The notes below the pieces were generated by a model. That model searched no databases and had not been told where the DNA came from. It saw only the letters and a list, made by a program, of their open reading frames with translations. This document shows, piece after piece, positions 23,645 through 32,839 of a stretch of 64,000 nucleotides of DNA. Within the stretch, counting starts at the first letter, position 1; each line of letters starts with the position of its first letter. This stretch comes from Chitinophaga agri. GTDB lineage: Bacteria; Bacteroidota; Bacteroidia; Chitinophagales; Chitinophagaceae. Location: positions 1,798,001-1,862,000 of the forward strand of contig NZ_CP048113.1 in NCBI RefSeq assembly GCF_010093065.1, written 5' to 3'. The translations under genes were made by a program, and so were the position numbers.

Positions 23645-24046
23645 ATGCTTAAAAAAATATTGCTGCTCGTATTACTTGCTGTATTGGTAGGTGTACTTTC
23701 CGGAGTAGCTGCTATCGTTTATCAGAAAGTGTATATTGAAACAGTAGGAGAAGGATTTGTGAATATTGCCAGCGTGGCCAGCATCTTCAAATACACTTTA
23801 GCAGGCGCGTTCGTAGCTGCCATTGGCTACCTGTTACTCAGCCTGGTGCTGAAAGGTAAAACAGATATGGTGTTCAACCTGCTGTTTGTAGTCCTGACAT
23901 TCGCCAGCATCCTCGGACCGATCGGCGCTAAACTGCCACTGGAACAGGAAATGCCTGAGTTATTCCCCGGACTGGCCGTGCCTATGCACTTCTTTCCGGC
24001 CCTCGGATGGTTTGCTTTAAAGCCATTGTTCGGTAAATCAATTTAA
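23645..24046 (+). CDS. Four-helix membrane protein of unknown function
   Basis: 133 residues with four hydrophobic segments (about 5-25, 45-68, 77-98, 110-130): ILLLVLLAVLVGVLSGVAAI, FKYTLAGAFVAAIGYLLLSL, MVFNLLFVVLTFASILGP, FFPALGWFALKPLF. Common behind YceI genes in this phylum; role unknown. Last gene of the operon, before the hairpin at 24071. Confidence 0.75.
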   Translation: MLKKILLLVLLAVLVGVLSGVAAIVYQKVYIETVGEGFVNIASVASIFKYTLAGAFVAAIGYLLLSLVLKGKTDMVFNLLFVVLTFASILGPIGAKLPLEQEMPELFPGLAVPMHFFPALGWFALKPLFGKSI

Positions 24047-24070
24047 AAGCTATTTACAGTAACTATATGT

Positions 24071-24104
24071 AAAACGGCAGCCAGGTATTCCTGACTGCCG
24101 TTTT
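24071..24104. terminator. Bidirectional terminator
   Basis: AAAACGGCAG 24071-24080 pairs with CTGCCGTTTT 24095-24104, with inner CCAGG/CCTGA pairing. Serves the converging yceI operon and acyl-CoA dehydrogenase gene. Confidence 0.85.
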
Positions 24105-24153
24105 GTGTTATTTAAAGCTGCTAACATTCATTGCGCAGCATATCATGCGCTAT

Positions 24154-25518
24154 TTAAACAAATGCACTGAATCCGGTGATCGCTCTTCCGACGATCAGTG
24201 AGTTGATCTCTTTGGTCCCTTCGTAGGAATAGATCGCTTCCGCGTCTGCTACAAACCGTGCTACATTGTATTCCAGCAGGATACCATTTCCTCCCATCAC
24301 CTCTCTCGCACGGCTTACAATATCACGGGTCCGCAGGGAACAGAATACCTTTGCGATAGATGCATGCTCATCGTCCAGCGTCCCCTGGTCCTGTAGTTCA
24401 GATAAACGATATACCATTGTCTGCATAGCGGTCAGGTTTGACAGCATTTCCACCAAATGGTTCTGTATCAGCTGGAACGAGCCGATCGGCCTGCCGAACT
24501 GTTTTCTCTTTTGCGTATACGCCAGCGCATTCTCATAAGCTCCTCTTGCACATCCCACGGCCAGCCAGGCGACACCTGCACGGGTCATACGCAGCACTTT
24601 AGCCGTGTCTTTAAATGAAAGGGCATGTTCCAGCCTGTCTTTCTCTTCCACCACACAGTCCTTCAGGGTGATAATGCCGTTCTGCACAATACGCAGCGCC
24701 ATTTTATCATGCATTTTCTCTACACTGAAGCCGGGCGTATCTTTCCTCAGCAAAAAGCCTTTGACTTCATTATCATCGACGTCTCTTGCCCAGATCACCA
24801 GGACATCAGCGAAGGTGGCGTTACCTATCCATTTTTTCTGTCCGTTCAATATCCAGGTGTCACCATTCCGTTTAGCGGTGGTAGTCAGTCCGCCGGCAGC
24901 CCCCGATCCGACTTCCGGCTCGGTCAGTCCGAAAGCGCCGATCTTTTCCAGCCGCTGCATACCCGGCAACCATTCCTGTTTTTGGGCCTCTGATCCCAGC
25001 AGATAGATGGAACCCATTGCCAACCCGCTCTGCACACCGAAGAAAGTGGCCATGGAACAGTCCACACGGGCTATTTCCATCGTCACGATCCCCTCCATCA
25101 GGAAGGATTTGCTACTACCTCCATAACCGTCGTAGGTAGCGCCGCAAATATTGAGCGCTGCCAGCCTGGGTAACAGTTCAAAAGGGAATTCGGCCTTCAG
25201 CCAATGTTCATTGACGATGGGCTGGACCTCCTGTTCCATAAACTCACGCACCTTCAGCTGCAGGGCACGGTCCTCCGGACTTAGCATACCGCTCAGGTCA
25301 TAAAAGTCGCCGTCAACAGGCGGTAACTCTTTTTTCTTCGCGCTGCCGTTACTCTGGAGCATGCGCATCAGACCAGCCAGCTGCTGATCATTCATTTTTC
25401 CTACAGTGGCCATTACTTTCGGCAGATCTATCTTCTCTGATAAACGCCCCAGTTGCTCGAAATCAATGTTCTTCACTAAATGGAAGGCCTGCCTGATGGT
25501 GGATAATTTAACTGCCAT
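24154..25518 (-). CDS. Acyl-CoA dehydrogenase (glutaryl-CoA dehydrogenase-like)
   Basis: 454 residues, about 60 longer at the N terminus than the usual 390 (helical start LSTIRQAFHLVKNIDFEQLGRLS). FAD-binding and substrate motifs: GAFGLTEPEVGSGAAGG, WILNGQKKWIGNATFADV, RKQFGRPIGSFQLIQNHL, and the catalytic-Glu region AIYSYEGTKEINSLIVGRAITG. Oxidises the alpha-beta bond of an acyl-CoA. The GCDH-like pattern suggests a dicarboxylyl-CoA or short acyl-CoA; exact substrate open. Single gene. Confidence 0.9.
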   Translation of the reverse strand: MAVKLSTIRQAFHLVKNIDFEQLGRLSEKIDLPKVMATVGKMNDQQLAGLMRMLQSNGSAKKKELPPVDGDFYDLSGMLSPEDRALQLKVREFMEQEVQPIVNEHWLKAEFPFELLPRLAALNICGATYDGYGGSSKSFLMEGIVTMEIARVDCSMATFFGVQSGLAMGSIYLLGSEAQKQEWLPGMQRLEKIGAFGLTEPEVGSGAAGGLTTTAKRNGDTWILNGQKKWIGNATFADVLVIWARDVDDNEVKGFLLRKDTPGFSVEKMHDKMALRIVQNGIITLKDCVVEEKDRLEHALSFKDTAKVLRMTRAGVAWLAVGCARGAYENALAYTQKRKQFGRPIGSFQLIQNHLVEMLSNLTAMQTMVYRLSELQDQGTLDDEHASIAKVFCSLRTRDIVSRAREVMGGNGILLEYNVARFVADAEAIYSYEGTKEINSLIVGRAITGFSAFV

Positions 25519-25563
25519 GGGATTCAGTATTAGTTCCTTAATTTAGCCAAATATGCCAAATGT

Positions 25564-25821
25564 TTACTCCACCTGGAACAATATTTTCGCAGGATCAGAA
25601 GATATGCGGATGTGGGACATCTCCTCTTCCACCTTTTCTTCTACTTTCTTACGGGCGAATAAGTTGTAAGGAAAGCGCAACCAGATTTTGAACTTGATGG
25701 CGGGTTCTTCATTTTCCAGGCGATAACCGAACCGTATTTGCCTCACCTTACTTTTACCCAGTGCGTTTGTGAGATAACGGACCACTTCATCCGGATTCTC
25801 TAAAGTTGTGAACTCTTGCAT
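25564..25821 (-). CDS. Small protein of unknown function
   Basis: ATG 25821 (MQEFTTLENPDEVVRYL) gives 85 residues; an earlier in-frame ATG at 25860 would add a basic stretch of 13 residues and is less likely. The chain has mixed strands and helices (RQIRFGYRLENEEPAIKFKI, RKKVEEKVEEEMSHIRISSD). No family recognised. Starts 166 nt before the divergent histidine kinase. Confidence 0.6.
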   Translation of the reverse strand: MQEFTTLENPDEVVRYLTNALGKSKVRQIRFGYRLENEEPAIKFKIWLRFPYNLFARKKVEEKVEEEMSHIRISSDPAKILFQVE

Positions 25822-25987
25822 GTTTGATGGCTTAGGTTTACTCTTTAAAAGGCATTTCAATAAAAAATATTCACTCTAAAGGTCATTTCACGGAACTTCC
25901 GGGGACAAGGACGGTAGACTCAACAATGATTTTATAAATCTAAACAGGTATCTTTAGGGCGAACACGTATCCTACTATGTTAAGCTG

Positions 25988-27322
25988 ATGAGACTATACC
26001 TGTTCTCCCCCATCGAAAAAATATACCGGGAGGAGTTTAATGAACATACTAAACTGCAGAATATTAAAGTTACTGCATTTATTGCACTCATTGTTGCTAT
26101 TATAACTATAGCTGTCAGAGTGGCGTCCTGGATCATCCCCTATGAGACGATGCTTCCTGCGGAACAATTTGCTGAATACGTATTTACGAATAACTGCATG
26201 ATCATTGTATCTGTGTTTTTTGCCGCACTCCTGTTTCTTATCAGGAAAAATCCCGATCCAAAGCATCAAAATCGATACCATTTTATCAGCATATTCTATA
26301 CACTTTTATTTACAGGCAGTTGCATGGCGCTGACTTTTATTGCGCAGCACAATCCGAAGAACACAATGACAATGCTGTTGCTTGGACTACTCACTGTGGG
26401 GGTGCTGCTAATATTCCCAATCCGTAATCTCTTACTTGTTGCCGGGGCAAATATTGTCACGTTTATGTTGTTCTTTGATGTGTTCCAGGTATCTGCGGAC
26501 ACGCGTGCGCTCAATTATGTAGCTTTCTGGATGATCATGGCCTGCTTCGTTTTTGTGTCACGTCTCATATATTCATACCATGCTAATTACTTCATCAAGA
26601 TAAAAACTATTGAGGACAAAAACCGGGAGATTGAAAAGACCAATCAGCTCAAAAACGAGATCCTCGCCATAGTAGCACATGATCTGCGTAATCCTATTTC
26701 AGGTATCCGTTCTGTTACCCATCTGATGGAGGAATATCCCTACACGCCCGAACAGGAGAACAAATATATTTACTGGATCAAGGATGCCTGTGAAACTGCG
26801 GACCAGATCATTGAGGAACTGCTACTGGCAGCTAAGAAAAGAGAGACTGACCATCTGCAAACAGATTGTATCTGTATGAATGAATGGCTGCGGGATGTGC
26901 GGGATAACTGGCTACAGCAATCAGGCTTCAACAGAAGTATCACCCTCGAACTGCCAACACAGGAATTGCGGGCAAATATCCATACGGGCAAAATGCAAAG
27001 GGTGGTGGACAATCTGCTTCACAATGCCGCTAAATTCACGCCTGCTGAAGGCAGCATCACGCTGGGAATGAGAAGGCACAGAGGCGGGGTCCGTATATCC
27101 ATAGAAGATACGGGTATAGGAATACCGGAAGCACTGCTTCCTAACCTTTTTGACCAGTTCACCAGTTCCAGTCGTGAAGGACTCAACCAGGAGCCTTCAA
27201 ATGGACTGGGCCTGCATATATGCAGGCAGCTGGTGACGGAACACGGCGGGAATATCCATGTAAGATCACAGGAAAATAAGGGAACAGTGTTTAATATAGA
27301 CCTGCCGTTTACGTTGTTATAG
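25988..27322 (+). CDS. Membrane histidine kinase
   Basis: 444 residues. Six membrane segments in the first 200 residues without a large extracellular domain (7TMR/MASE-like layout). HisKA about 225-290 with ILAIVAHDLRNPISGIRSVTHLM, HATPase about 330-440 with RVVDNLLHNAAKFTP, EDTGIGIP and NGLGLHICRQL. Orphan kinase: no response regulator is adjacent. A TATCTTTA box (25949-25956) lies 31 nt before ATG. Its end touches the sulfatase pseudogene on the other strand. Confidence 0.9.
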   Translation: MRLYLFSPIEKIYREEFNEHTKLQNIKVTAFIALIVAIITIAVRVASWIIPYETMLPAEQFAEYVFTNNCMIIVSVFFAALLFLIRKNPDPKHQNRYHFISIFYTLLFTGSCMALTFIAQHNPKNTMTMLLLGLLTVGVLLIFPIRNLLLVAGANIVTFMLFFDVFQVSADTRALNYVAFWMIMACFVFVSRLIYSYHANYFIKIKTIEDKNREIEKTNQLKNEILAIVAHDLRNPISGIRSVTHLMEEYPYTPEQENKYIYWIKDACETADQIIEELLLAAKKRETDHLQTDCICMNEWLRDVRDNWLQQSGFNRSITLELPTQELRANIHTGKMQRVVDNLLHNAAKFTPAEGSITLGMRRHRGGVRISIEDTGIGIPEALLPNLFDQFTSSSREGLNQEPSNGLGLHICRQLVTEHGGNIHVRSQENKGTVFNIDLPFTLL

Positions 27323-28023
27323 TCACATCGCCTCCTTGTTATTGTATGCTTCCATCAGCGCTTTTAACCGCTGCTTCCCCCCTTTTATATTATTGTCATA
27401 TGCACCGAGATCAGGTAGGTCGGGCGGCCACTCGCAGCGGGTTGCCTTTTCGCCTATAATGAGCATAAAAGGGCGGCTTGTATCCCGGACATTCAGCCAG
27501 GATACAGACAGATCAGTGATGATATTCGTGACATATCCGTTCATCCGCACAGTATTATTGGGTGACGAGATGAAGTCCGGATTATAGTATTTACCCTTAC
27601 CGGGCAAAATGCGGAAGTAGTCAAATCCCCGGGGCAATGTTCCCAGGTGCATGTTACCTATCCATGTAGTCTGATAACCCTTTTGCTGCAAAATACCGGG
27701 GAAGGTCAGCAGTGTATTGTCGAATCATTTTTCATTTAGTGGATAACCGTTCTTATGGCCGTACTTACCTGTCAATAACGTAGCTCTGCTGGGACCACAA
27801 ATGGAATTTGTGACCATGGTTGAATAACACCCTTTCCCGGGCAATCCTGTCGATTCGGCGTTTGCACATGCCTGTTACCATAAGCGCTGATGGCCTGGTA
27901 GGTATGGTCATCCGAAAGAATGAAGATAATGTTTGGTCGTTTCGACTGTGCACTCAGTTTAGATAGTGCGAGGAGTACAAATAGTGCGACAACTACAGAT
28001 CTGATACTGGCATTTCTCCACAT
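27323..28023 (-). pseudogene. Decayed and truncated sulfatase
   Basis: The start is a normal secreted sulfatase: signal peptide, then [23 protein letters not shown] with the metal Asp pair. After HVQTPN the reading shifts frame (IDRIAREGVLFNHG is readable in other frames), the sulfatase signature CGPSR with formylglycine Cys is readable from about 27795 in yet another frame ([13 protein letters not shown]), a stop follows near 27727, and the frame 27691-27323 resumes with LQQKGYQTTWIGNMHLG to CEWPPDLPDLGAYDN. The protein then ends; about 250 residues of a normal 480-550 remain absent. At least two frameshifts plus a 3' deletion. Confidence 0.85.
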
Positions 28024-28068
28024 GGGCCTAATGATCGCAACTACATGGTATCATAGCCCCTTATAAAA

Positions 28069-28332
28069 TCAGAGATACGACGTAGCCCCTCTCCCACGGT
28101 CTTCCACATGTACGACCTGGAGTATACGTGTGGCAATTGCATTTACTAACTGAGGATCCGCGGCATAGTCTGCGTTAGGCTGTAAGTACCCACCGGTCTG
28201 TACCAGATAATCAATGGAATGATCTTCATCCAGAACGGCCTTGTAGTGCTCAATGCCCATTGATTCATGCGGCTGGACAACAACAATGTAGTTGTTTCCC
28301 TTCAGATCGAAATCTAATGTAAAATCTTTCAT
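28069..28332 (-). CDS. Small protein of unknown function
   Basis: 87 residues, acidic, soluble: FTLDFDLKGNNYIVVVQPHE and an IDYLVQTGGYLQPNADYAAD stretch. No motif recognised. A TAATTTTG box (minus strand, 28386-28379) lies 47 nt upstream of ATG. It sits between the sulfatase remnant and an unrelated gene. Confidence 0.6.
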   Translation of the reverse strand: MKDFTLDFDLKGNNYIVVVQPHESMGIEHYKAVLDEDHSIDYLVQTGGYLQPNADYAADPQLVNAIATRILQVVHVEDRGRGATSYL

Positions 28333-28419
28333 ACGGCATTTTGTTTAGGAAGAACAGTTGTACGTTATCTAAATATAACAAAATTAAGGCCATGTGGTTG
28401 CAAAAAGATTTCATTCAGG

Positions 28420-28965
28420 CTAGTCTTCCCTGGCACCTTTTTCGCCTGAAAACCAGTGCTCTTTCTGCTTAAAAAGTACATTAAAGGTGGTCAGTGATCC
28501 GTAGACCCTGGTAATATACTGCTGTACATTTATTTTGTCTTCGTCGCTCAGCAGTTTATGACTGTTTATCTGCTGCTCGAGCACCCGAAGGCGGTCGCGT
28601 ACCATTACTATTTTATGAAAAAACGCTTCAATAGGTATCTCTTTGGGCTTCAATGAAGGATCTTTCGGCTGCAGGATCATTGTACCACCCTCCCATCTGT
28701 CTCCCAGCGGAACTACTTCCGAGACATCACTCCAGAGGCGTAATATCTTTAATAACGATGTTTCAACAGCAGATACCGTTTCAACTTCGGTACTTCTGTT
28801 TTCCATGTATAATATTTCAAACAGCGGATCAGTTTTATCTACTTCGATAATTCCCTGATCCATAAATGTGACAACGTACTGTGCGTATTTAACGTCAATG
28901 ATGACACCGGGGCCATAACGTGCATGCTGAACTCTCGATCCTTTGCCAGCGGTTAATTCTTCCAT
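28420..28965 (-). CDS. Protein with N-terminal tudor/CarD-like domain
   Basis: 181 residues. Residues 8-45 (GKGSRVQHARYGPGVIIDVK, YVVTFMDQGIIEVDK) form a small SH3-like/tudor fold as found at the end of UvrD/PcrA and in CarD-type proteins that touch RNA polymerase. The rest is helical with no known domain. A link to transcription or helicase binding is inference from this fold. Confidence 0.7.
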   Translation of the reverse strand: MEELTAGKGSRVQHARYGPGVIIDVKYAQYVVTFMDQGIIEVDKTDPLFEILYMENRSTEVETVSAVETSLLKILRLWSDVSEVVPLGDRWEGGTMILQPKDPSLKPKEIPIEAFFHKIVMVRDRLRVLEQQINSHKLLSDEDKINVQQYITRVYGSLTTFNVLFKQKEHWFSGEKGARED

Positions 28966-28998
28966 TCACAATAAGATTTGCCAGACAATATAAGAATA

Positions 28999-29152
28999 AT
29001 TGGGAATTAGGAATTAAGATTTAGGGATTATTGCTCCAAACTCCTGACTCAACATAATATTTTATCCGATTTAAAATACCATCTGTAATGTCAACCGCGA
29101 TGTATATCATTTTTCAGACTACCCGTTCCTAATTCCCCGTTCCTAATTCTTA
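28999..29152. repeat. Inverted pair of GGAATTAGGAATT-type repeats
   Basis: TTGGGAATTAGGAATTAAG near 29000-29018 and, on the other strand, the related copy read from 29153 down to 29120 (AAGAATTAGGAACGGGGAAT then TAGGAACGGG). They flank about 100 nt and lie between two co-directional genes. A third similar run is at 60360-60394. Confidence 0.5.
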
Positions 29153-30166
29153 ACTAAGTTCAACGATTGCCTTGATCACTCCGTTTGCCGGATTTAACCA
29201 ACCCTCAAATTCAGTTTTCACCTCTTCAAATTTCACCCGGTGGGTGATATAAGTAGTAGGATCTACCTGTCCGTTTTTCATGCACCTGATCACATGTTCA
29301 AAATCCTCACGGGTAGCGTTACGGCTACTCATCAGGGTACCTTCTCTTTTGTGAAACTCCGGATGGCTTACTATCAGTTCGCCCTTCTGTAAACCCACCA
29401 GCACATATCTCGCGCCATGCGACATATAGTTAAAGCCATTATTGATCGCCTGCTGACTGCCGGTTGCGTCAATCACCACAGTTGGCATATCATTACCGGT
29501 GATCTCCCGCAGCCTTTCCATAACATCTTCCTGTCTGGCATTAATTGTATAAGGTACATTTAATTTATCCTTACAGAAATTAAGGCGGGCTTCATTGATG
29601 TCCAATGCTATCACCTGCGCGCCGGCGATACGCGCAAACTCCATAATACCCAGTCCGATAGGACCCGCGCCGAGTACCAGTACAAATTCGCCCGGCGTCA
29701 CTCCTGCCCGGCGTACCCCATGTGCACCAATGGCAAGTGGCTCTACCAACGCCAGGGCATCCATACTGAGGCCGTCACCATGTACCAGTGCCGCAGAAGG
29801 CACCAGCAGGTATTCTGACATTCCCCCGTTGATATGTACACCACACACTTTGATCTGGGTGCAACAGTTGGGTTTTCCGGTGCGACACGCTATACAGGTA
29901 CCACAATTAAAGTAAGGAATAAATGTTACCGCTTCTCCCACTTCAAATCCGGGAGCAGTGTCAAATGAAACCAGCTCTCCGGCCAGTTCATGGCCCAGTA
30001 TACGGGGATAGGAGAAATAGGGTTGTGTCCCTTCAAAAGCATGCAGGTCAGTACCACAGATGCCGATCCTTTTGATCCGGATGATGGCGTGATTATCTGT
30101 GAGCACAGGCATATCCGCTTCACCGTATTCAAATTGCCCGGGAGTGGTACACGTGAGTATTTTCAT
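29150..30166 (-). CDS. Zinc-dependent medium-chain alcohol dehydrogenase
   Basis: Start at ATG 30166 (MKILTCTTPGQFEYGEADMP) rather than the ORF beginning 26 codons earlier. 338 residues, polyol/threonine dehydrogenase group. Catalytic zinc ligands in ICGTDLHAFEG and LGHELAGELV; structural zinc cysteines in CGTCIACRTGKPNCCTQIKVCG; Rossmann motif VLGAGPIGLGIMEFA. Probably oxidises a sugar alcohol or similar with NAD. The stop codon lies next to the inverted repeat copy. Confidence 0.9.
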   Translation of the reverse strand: MKILTCTTPGQFEYGEADMPVLTDNHAIIRIKRIGICGTDLHAFEGTQPYFSYPRILGHELAGELVSFDTAPGFEVGEAVTFIPYFNCGTCIACRTGKPNCCTQIKVCGVHINGGMSEYLLVPSAALVHGDGLSMDALALVEPLAIGAHGVRRAGVTPGEFVLVLGAGPIGLGIMEFARIAGAQVIALDINEARLNFCKDKLNVPYTINARQEDVMERLREITGNDMPTVVIDATGSQQAINNGFNYMSHGARYVLVGLQKGELIVSHPEFHKREGTLMSSRNATREDFEHVIRCMKNGQVDPTTYITHRVKFEEVKTEFEGWLNPANGVIKAIVELS

Positions 30167-30207
30167 AAGTGCGTTATCTTGTAAGCGACTAAAATAGTAA
30201 AAAAAAA

Positions 30208-30233
30208 GCCGCCTGGTACAATACCCAGACGGC
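30208..30233 (-). terminator. Terminator of the Mla-type operon
   Basis: On the minus strand GCCGTCTGG pairs with CCAGGCGGC (one mismatch, 8-nt loop), followed by eight or more T. Confidence 0.75.
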
Positions 30234-30257
30234 CATATTTGCAAAAACCAATCGTCT

Positions 30258-31058
30258 TTATCCCTCTTTTGGCAGATTAAGGCTTGCGGAGTCGCTGTTT
30301 CCGCTCTTTTTCCGGTCTTTTTGCTTTTTTTCAGCTTCTTTCTCTCTTTTCTCAGCTTCTTTCTTTGCTGCTTTCTCTTTTTTCTTATAATAACCCCGAA
30401 GGAGGAAATTATGTTTTAAAGCTTCCATATTTTCGCCAAAACCATCCGAACCTTTACGTATGGACCTGACCGTTTTCTTTGCCTCGGTCATTGTTCCCTC
30501 CAGACTGGTAGCCAGGCTATCACTATACAACAGGCGGCCTATACTACCCTTGCCCTGGTTGATCTGTGTGGCAATACCCGCCAGCTGCTCTGTAATGACT
30601 TCAGCATTGGCAGCCACTCCGGAGACACGACTCAGCACCTCGTCGTAATTCAGTGGATCCACCGCATGTACGGTATCTCCGTCTTCCACAGGTGCCGCAT
30701 TCTCACGTCCGGAACTGATAGTGATCAGCTTATCACCCATCAACCCATCAGAACTGATACCTGCTATTGCGCCTTTCTTTATAAAAGGCTGGACTTTCTC
30801 CTTAATACGTAATGCCACCCGGGCGGTGGTATCGGACAGGATATCAATACTCTCTACTGTCCCCACATCTATACCTACGAAGCGAACATTATTTCCGGCC
30901 TGTAAACCGCCAACATTTTTGAAAGTACCATAGATCAGGAACGTGCTGCCAAACATATTCTTATTTCTGCCGATGACAAAAATACCGATTAACAGCAGGG
31001 CAAAAGCTACAGTTGCAAAAATGCCGACCTTGATCTTTTGTTTTGATTTCGGCTGCAT
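30258..31058 (-). CDS. MlaD-like MCE-domain protein
   Basis: 266 residues. N-terminal membrane anchor (VGIFATVAFALLLIGIFVIG), MCE domain about 37-120 (FKNVGGLQAGNNVRFVGIDVGTVESI), helical part, and a Lys/Glu-rich tail (KKKEKAAKKEAEKREKEAEK). MCE proteins bind phospholipid in the periplasm and hand it to or from an MlaEF ABC transporter. The highly charged tail is unusual in E. coli MlaD but common in this phylum. It is 6 nt after the ATPase gene. Confidence 0.9.
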   Translation of the reverse strand: MQPKSKQKIKVGIFATVAFALLLIGIFVIGRNKNMFGSTFLIYGTFKNVGGLQAGNNVRFVGIDVGTVESIDILSDTTARVALRIKEKVQPFIKKGAIAGISSDGLMGDKLITISSGRENAAPVEDGDTVHAVDPLNYDEVLSRVSGVAANAEVITEQLAGIATQINQGKGSIGRLLYSDSLATSLEGTMTEAKKTVRSIRKGSDGFGENMEALKHNFLLRGYYKKKEKAAKKEAEKREKEAEKKQKDRKKSGNSDSASLNLPKEG

Positions 31059-31064
31059 ACTAAT

Positions 31065-31841
31065 TTATTTAAAAAAGTTATTAATGAGTTCATCCGGCGA
31101 CTTTGCCAGCTCGTCAAAGGTGCCAGTCGCTATATATTCACCGTCATTCATCACAACAATACGGTCGGCCACAATACGCGCACAGGCCATATCGTGTGTG
31201 ATGATAATGGAAGAGGTTTCATACTTCTCCTGCAATTTGATGATCAGCTCACTGATCTCTCTGGACGTTATTGGGTCCAGTCCTGTGGTAGGCTCATCGT
31301 ATAACATAATTTCCGGACGCATGATCAGTGTACGGGCCAGCCCTACTCTTTTGCGCATACCGCCCGATAGGTCAGAGGGCAGTTTATCGATCGCCTCTTC
31401 CAGTCCTACACTTTCCAATACATCCTTAATCCGCTTTTCAATCTCTGCCTCATCCTTCATTTTCAGTACACGTGTCAGCGGAAATGCCAGGTTCTCCCGT
31501 ACCGTCATTGAGTCGTACAATGCGCCACTCTGAAAGAGAAAACCAATCTTCATACGAATGTCTCTCAGCTCATCGACGGACATTTCCCTGATGTCCTTTC
31601 CCAGTACCTCCAGTTTGCCCTCATCGGGTTCCAGCAAACCGGCGATACACTGTATCGTCACTGACTTACCCTGTCCGGAGCGCCCGAGTACAACTATGTT
31701 CTCACCCTTATGCAGTTCAAGGTTGATGTCTTTCAATACTTTATTATCTCCGAAAGACTTTTGCAGGTGTTCAATACGGATCACTACTTCGTCAGCCGTT
31801 TCCCCAGTGATTGTCTTTTCCTGTACCAATGTATCGTCCAT
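31065..31841 (-). CDS. MlaF-like ABC transporter ATPase
   Basis: 258 residues. Walker A GRSGQGKS, signature LSGGMRKRVGLA, Walker B EIMLYDEPTTGLDP, switch His in IIITHDMACARIVADR. The LSGGMRKR form is typical of MlaF. Energises lipid transport by the permease MlaE. Between mlaE and mlaD, short gaps. Confidence 0.92.
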   Translation of the reverse strand: MDDTLVQEKTITGETADEVVIRIEHLQKSFGDNKVLKDINLELHKGENIVVLGRSGQGKSVTIQCIAGLLEPDEGKLEVLGKDIREMSVDELRDIRMKIGFLFQSGALYDSMTVRENLAFPLTRVLKMKDEAEIEKRIKDVLESVGLEEAIDKLPSDLSGGMRKRVGLARTLIMRPEIMLYDEPTTGLDPITSREISELIIKLQEKYETSSIIITHDMACARIVADRIVVMNDGEYIATGTFDELAKSPDELINNFFK

Positions 31842-31858
31842 ACGTCGTTGCTTGAGGG

Positions 31859-32644
31859 TTAATAATAGATTAGGTTTGTTATCTGAACAGCTACCGCATC
31901 AATCAGAATGATCCAGAGCGAGGCGCTCACTACGGCGGAGTTAGCCGCTCGGCCCACACTTTCTGTTCCGCGTGAAGAATGATATCCCTTATAGCATCCC
32001 ACAAAACCGATCGCATAACCGAAGAAAAAAGTCTTAACAACCGAAGGCACTACGTCGCTGAACTCAAGTGCATTGAAAGACTTCCTGAAAAAGAGGGTGG
32101 CACTTACGTTATCCTGAATATTGACGCCTACCCAGCCCCCGACCATCGCCAGTGCGTCGGCCATAATAGTAAGCAGGGGTACCATGATCGTACAGGCAAG
32201 GATACGTGTTACGACCAGATACTGTACAGGATTAGCTGCTGATACCTCCATTGCATCTATCTGCTCTGTGACCTTCATAGAACCCAGCTCAGCACCGATA
32301 CTCGAAGCCACTTTACCCGCGCAGATCAGTGCGATGATCACAGGTCCTATCTCACGGATGATAGAAATGGATATCATACCAGGCACATAACTCTCTGCAC
32401 CAAAATCTTTCAATGTAGGCTGTGTCTGCAATGTCATTACAAAGCCGATGATAAATCCGGTAATACCAACCAGGCCAGCGGAGAGGTAACCAACTATAAA
32501 ACATTGACGGACAAACTCGCCCCATTCAAATCCTCCGCGGAAAATGTTTCTGGCAAACCGGCCGGTAAAGATGACCTGGTCGCCTACCATTTCCATATAC
32601 CTGTTAAAAGAAGATGTAATCGCACTAGCCATAGTTATAAGCAT
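31859..32644 (-). CDS. MlaE-like ABC transporter permease
   Basis: 261 residues with about five membrane segments. Family motifs include GFIIGFVMTLQTQPTLKDFG, REIGPVIIALICAGKVASSI and AELGSMKVTEQIDAMEVSA. Moves phospholipids between the inner membrane and the MCE protein to keep outer-membrane asymmetry. First gene of the three-gene operon; no outer-membrane MlaA or MlaB/C in the window. Confidence 0.92.
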   Translation of the reverse strand: MLITMASAITSSFNRYMEMVGDQVIFTGRFARNIFRGGFEWGEFVRQCFIVGYLSAGLVGITGFIIGFVMTLQTQPTLKDFGAESYVPGMISISIIREIGPVIIALICAGKVASSIGAELGSMKVTEQIDAMEVSAANPVQYLVVTRILACTIMVPLLTIMADALAMVGGWVGVNIQDNVSATLFFRKSFNALEFSDVVPSVVKTFFFGYAIGFVGCYKGYHSSRGTESVGRAANSAVVSASLWIILIDAVAVQITNLIYY

Positions 32645-32811
32645 TGGGTCATTTACAGTGGAATGCGGGTGAACCGCTTATATTAACAGATGGAATTTCA
32701 TGCCATCCCGTAAATAGTGTTTTTCAGGCGGAAACAGCAATAGAAAACTACTGAACTGGGTAATATTCTACACAATATGTACTGTTTATCGTATTTGCAA
32801 ATCCTGTTTAT

Positions 32812-32819
32812 TATTTTTG
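32812..32819 (+). promoter_or_regulatory. -7 box of the TPM-domain gene
   Basis: TATTTTTG, 20 nt before ATG 32840; it supports that start over the in-frame ATG 32777, which would lie upstream of the transcript. A TTTG at 32794-32797 is only 14 nt away, so the -33 is unclear. Confidence 0.4.
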
Positions 32820-32839
32820 GAAAGAATACATACAATTCT

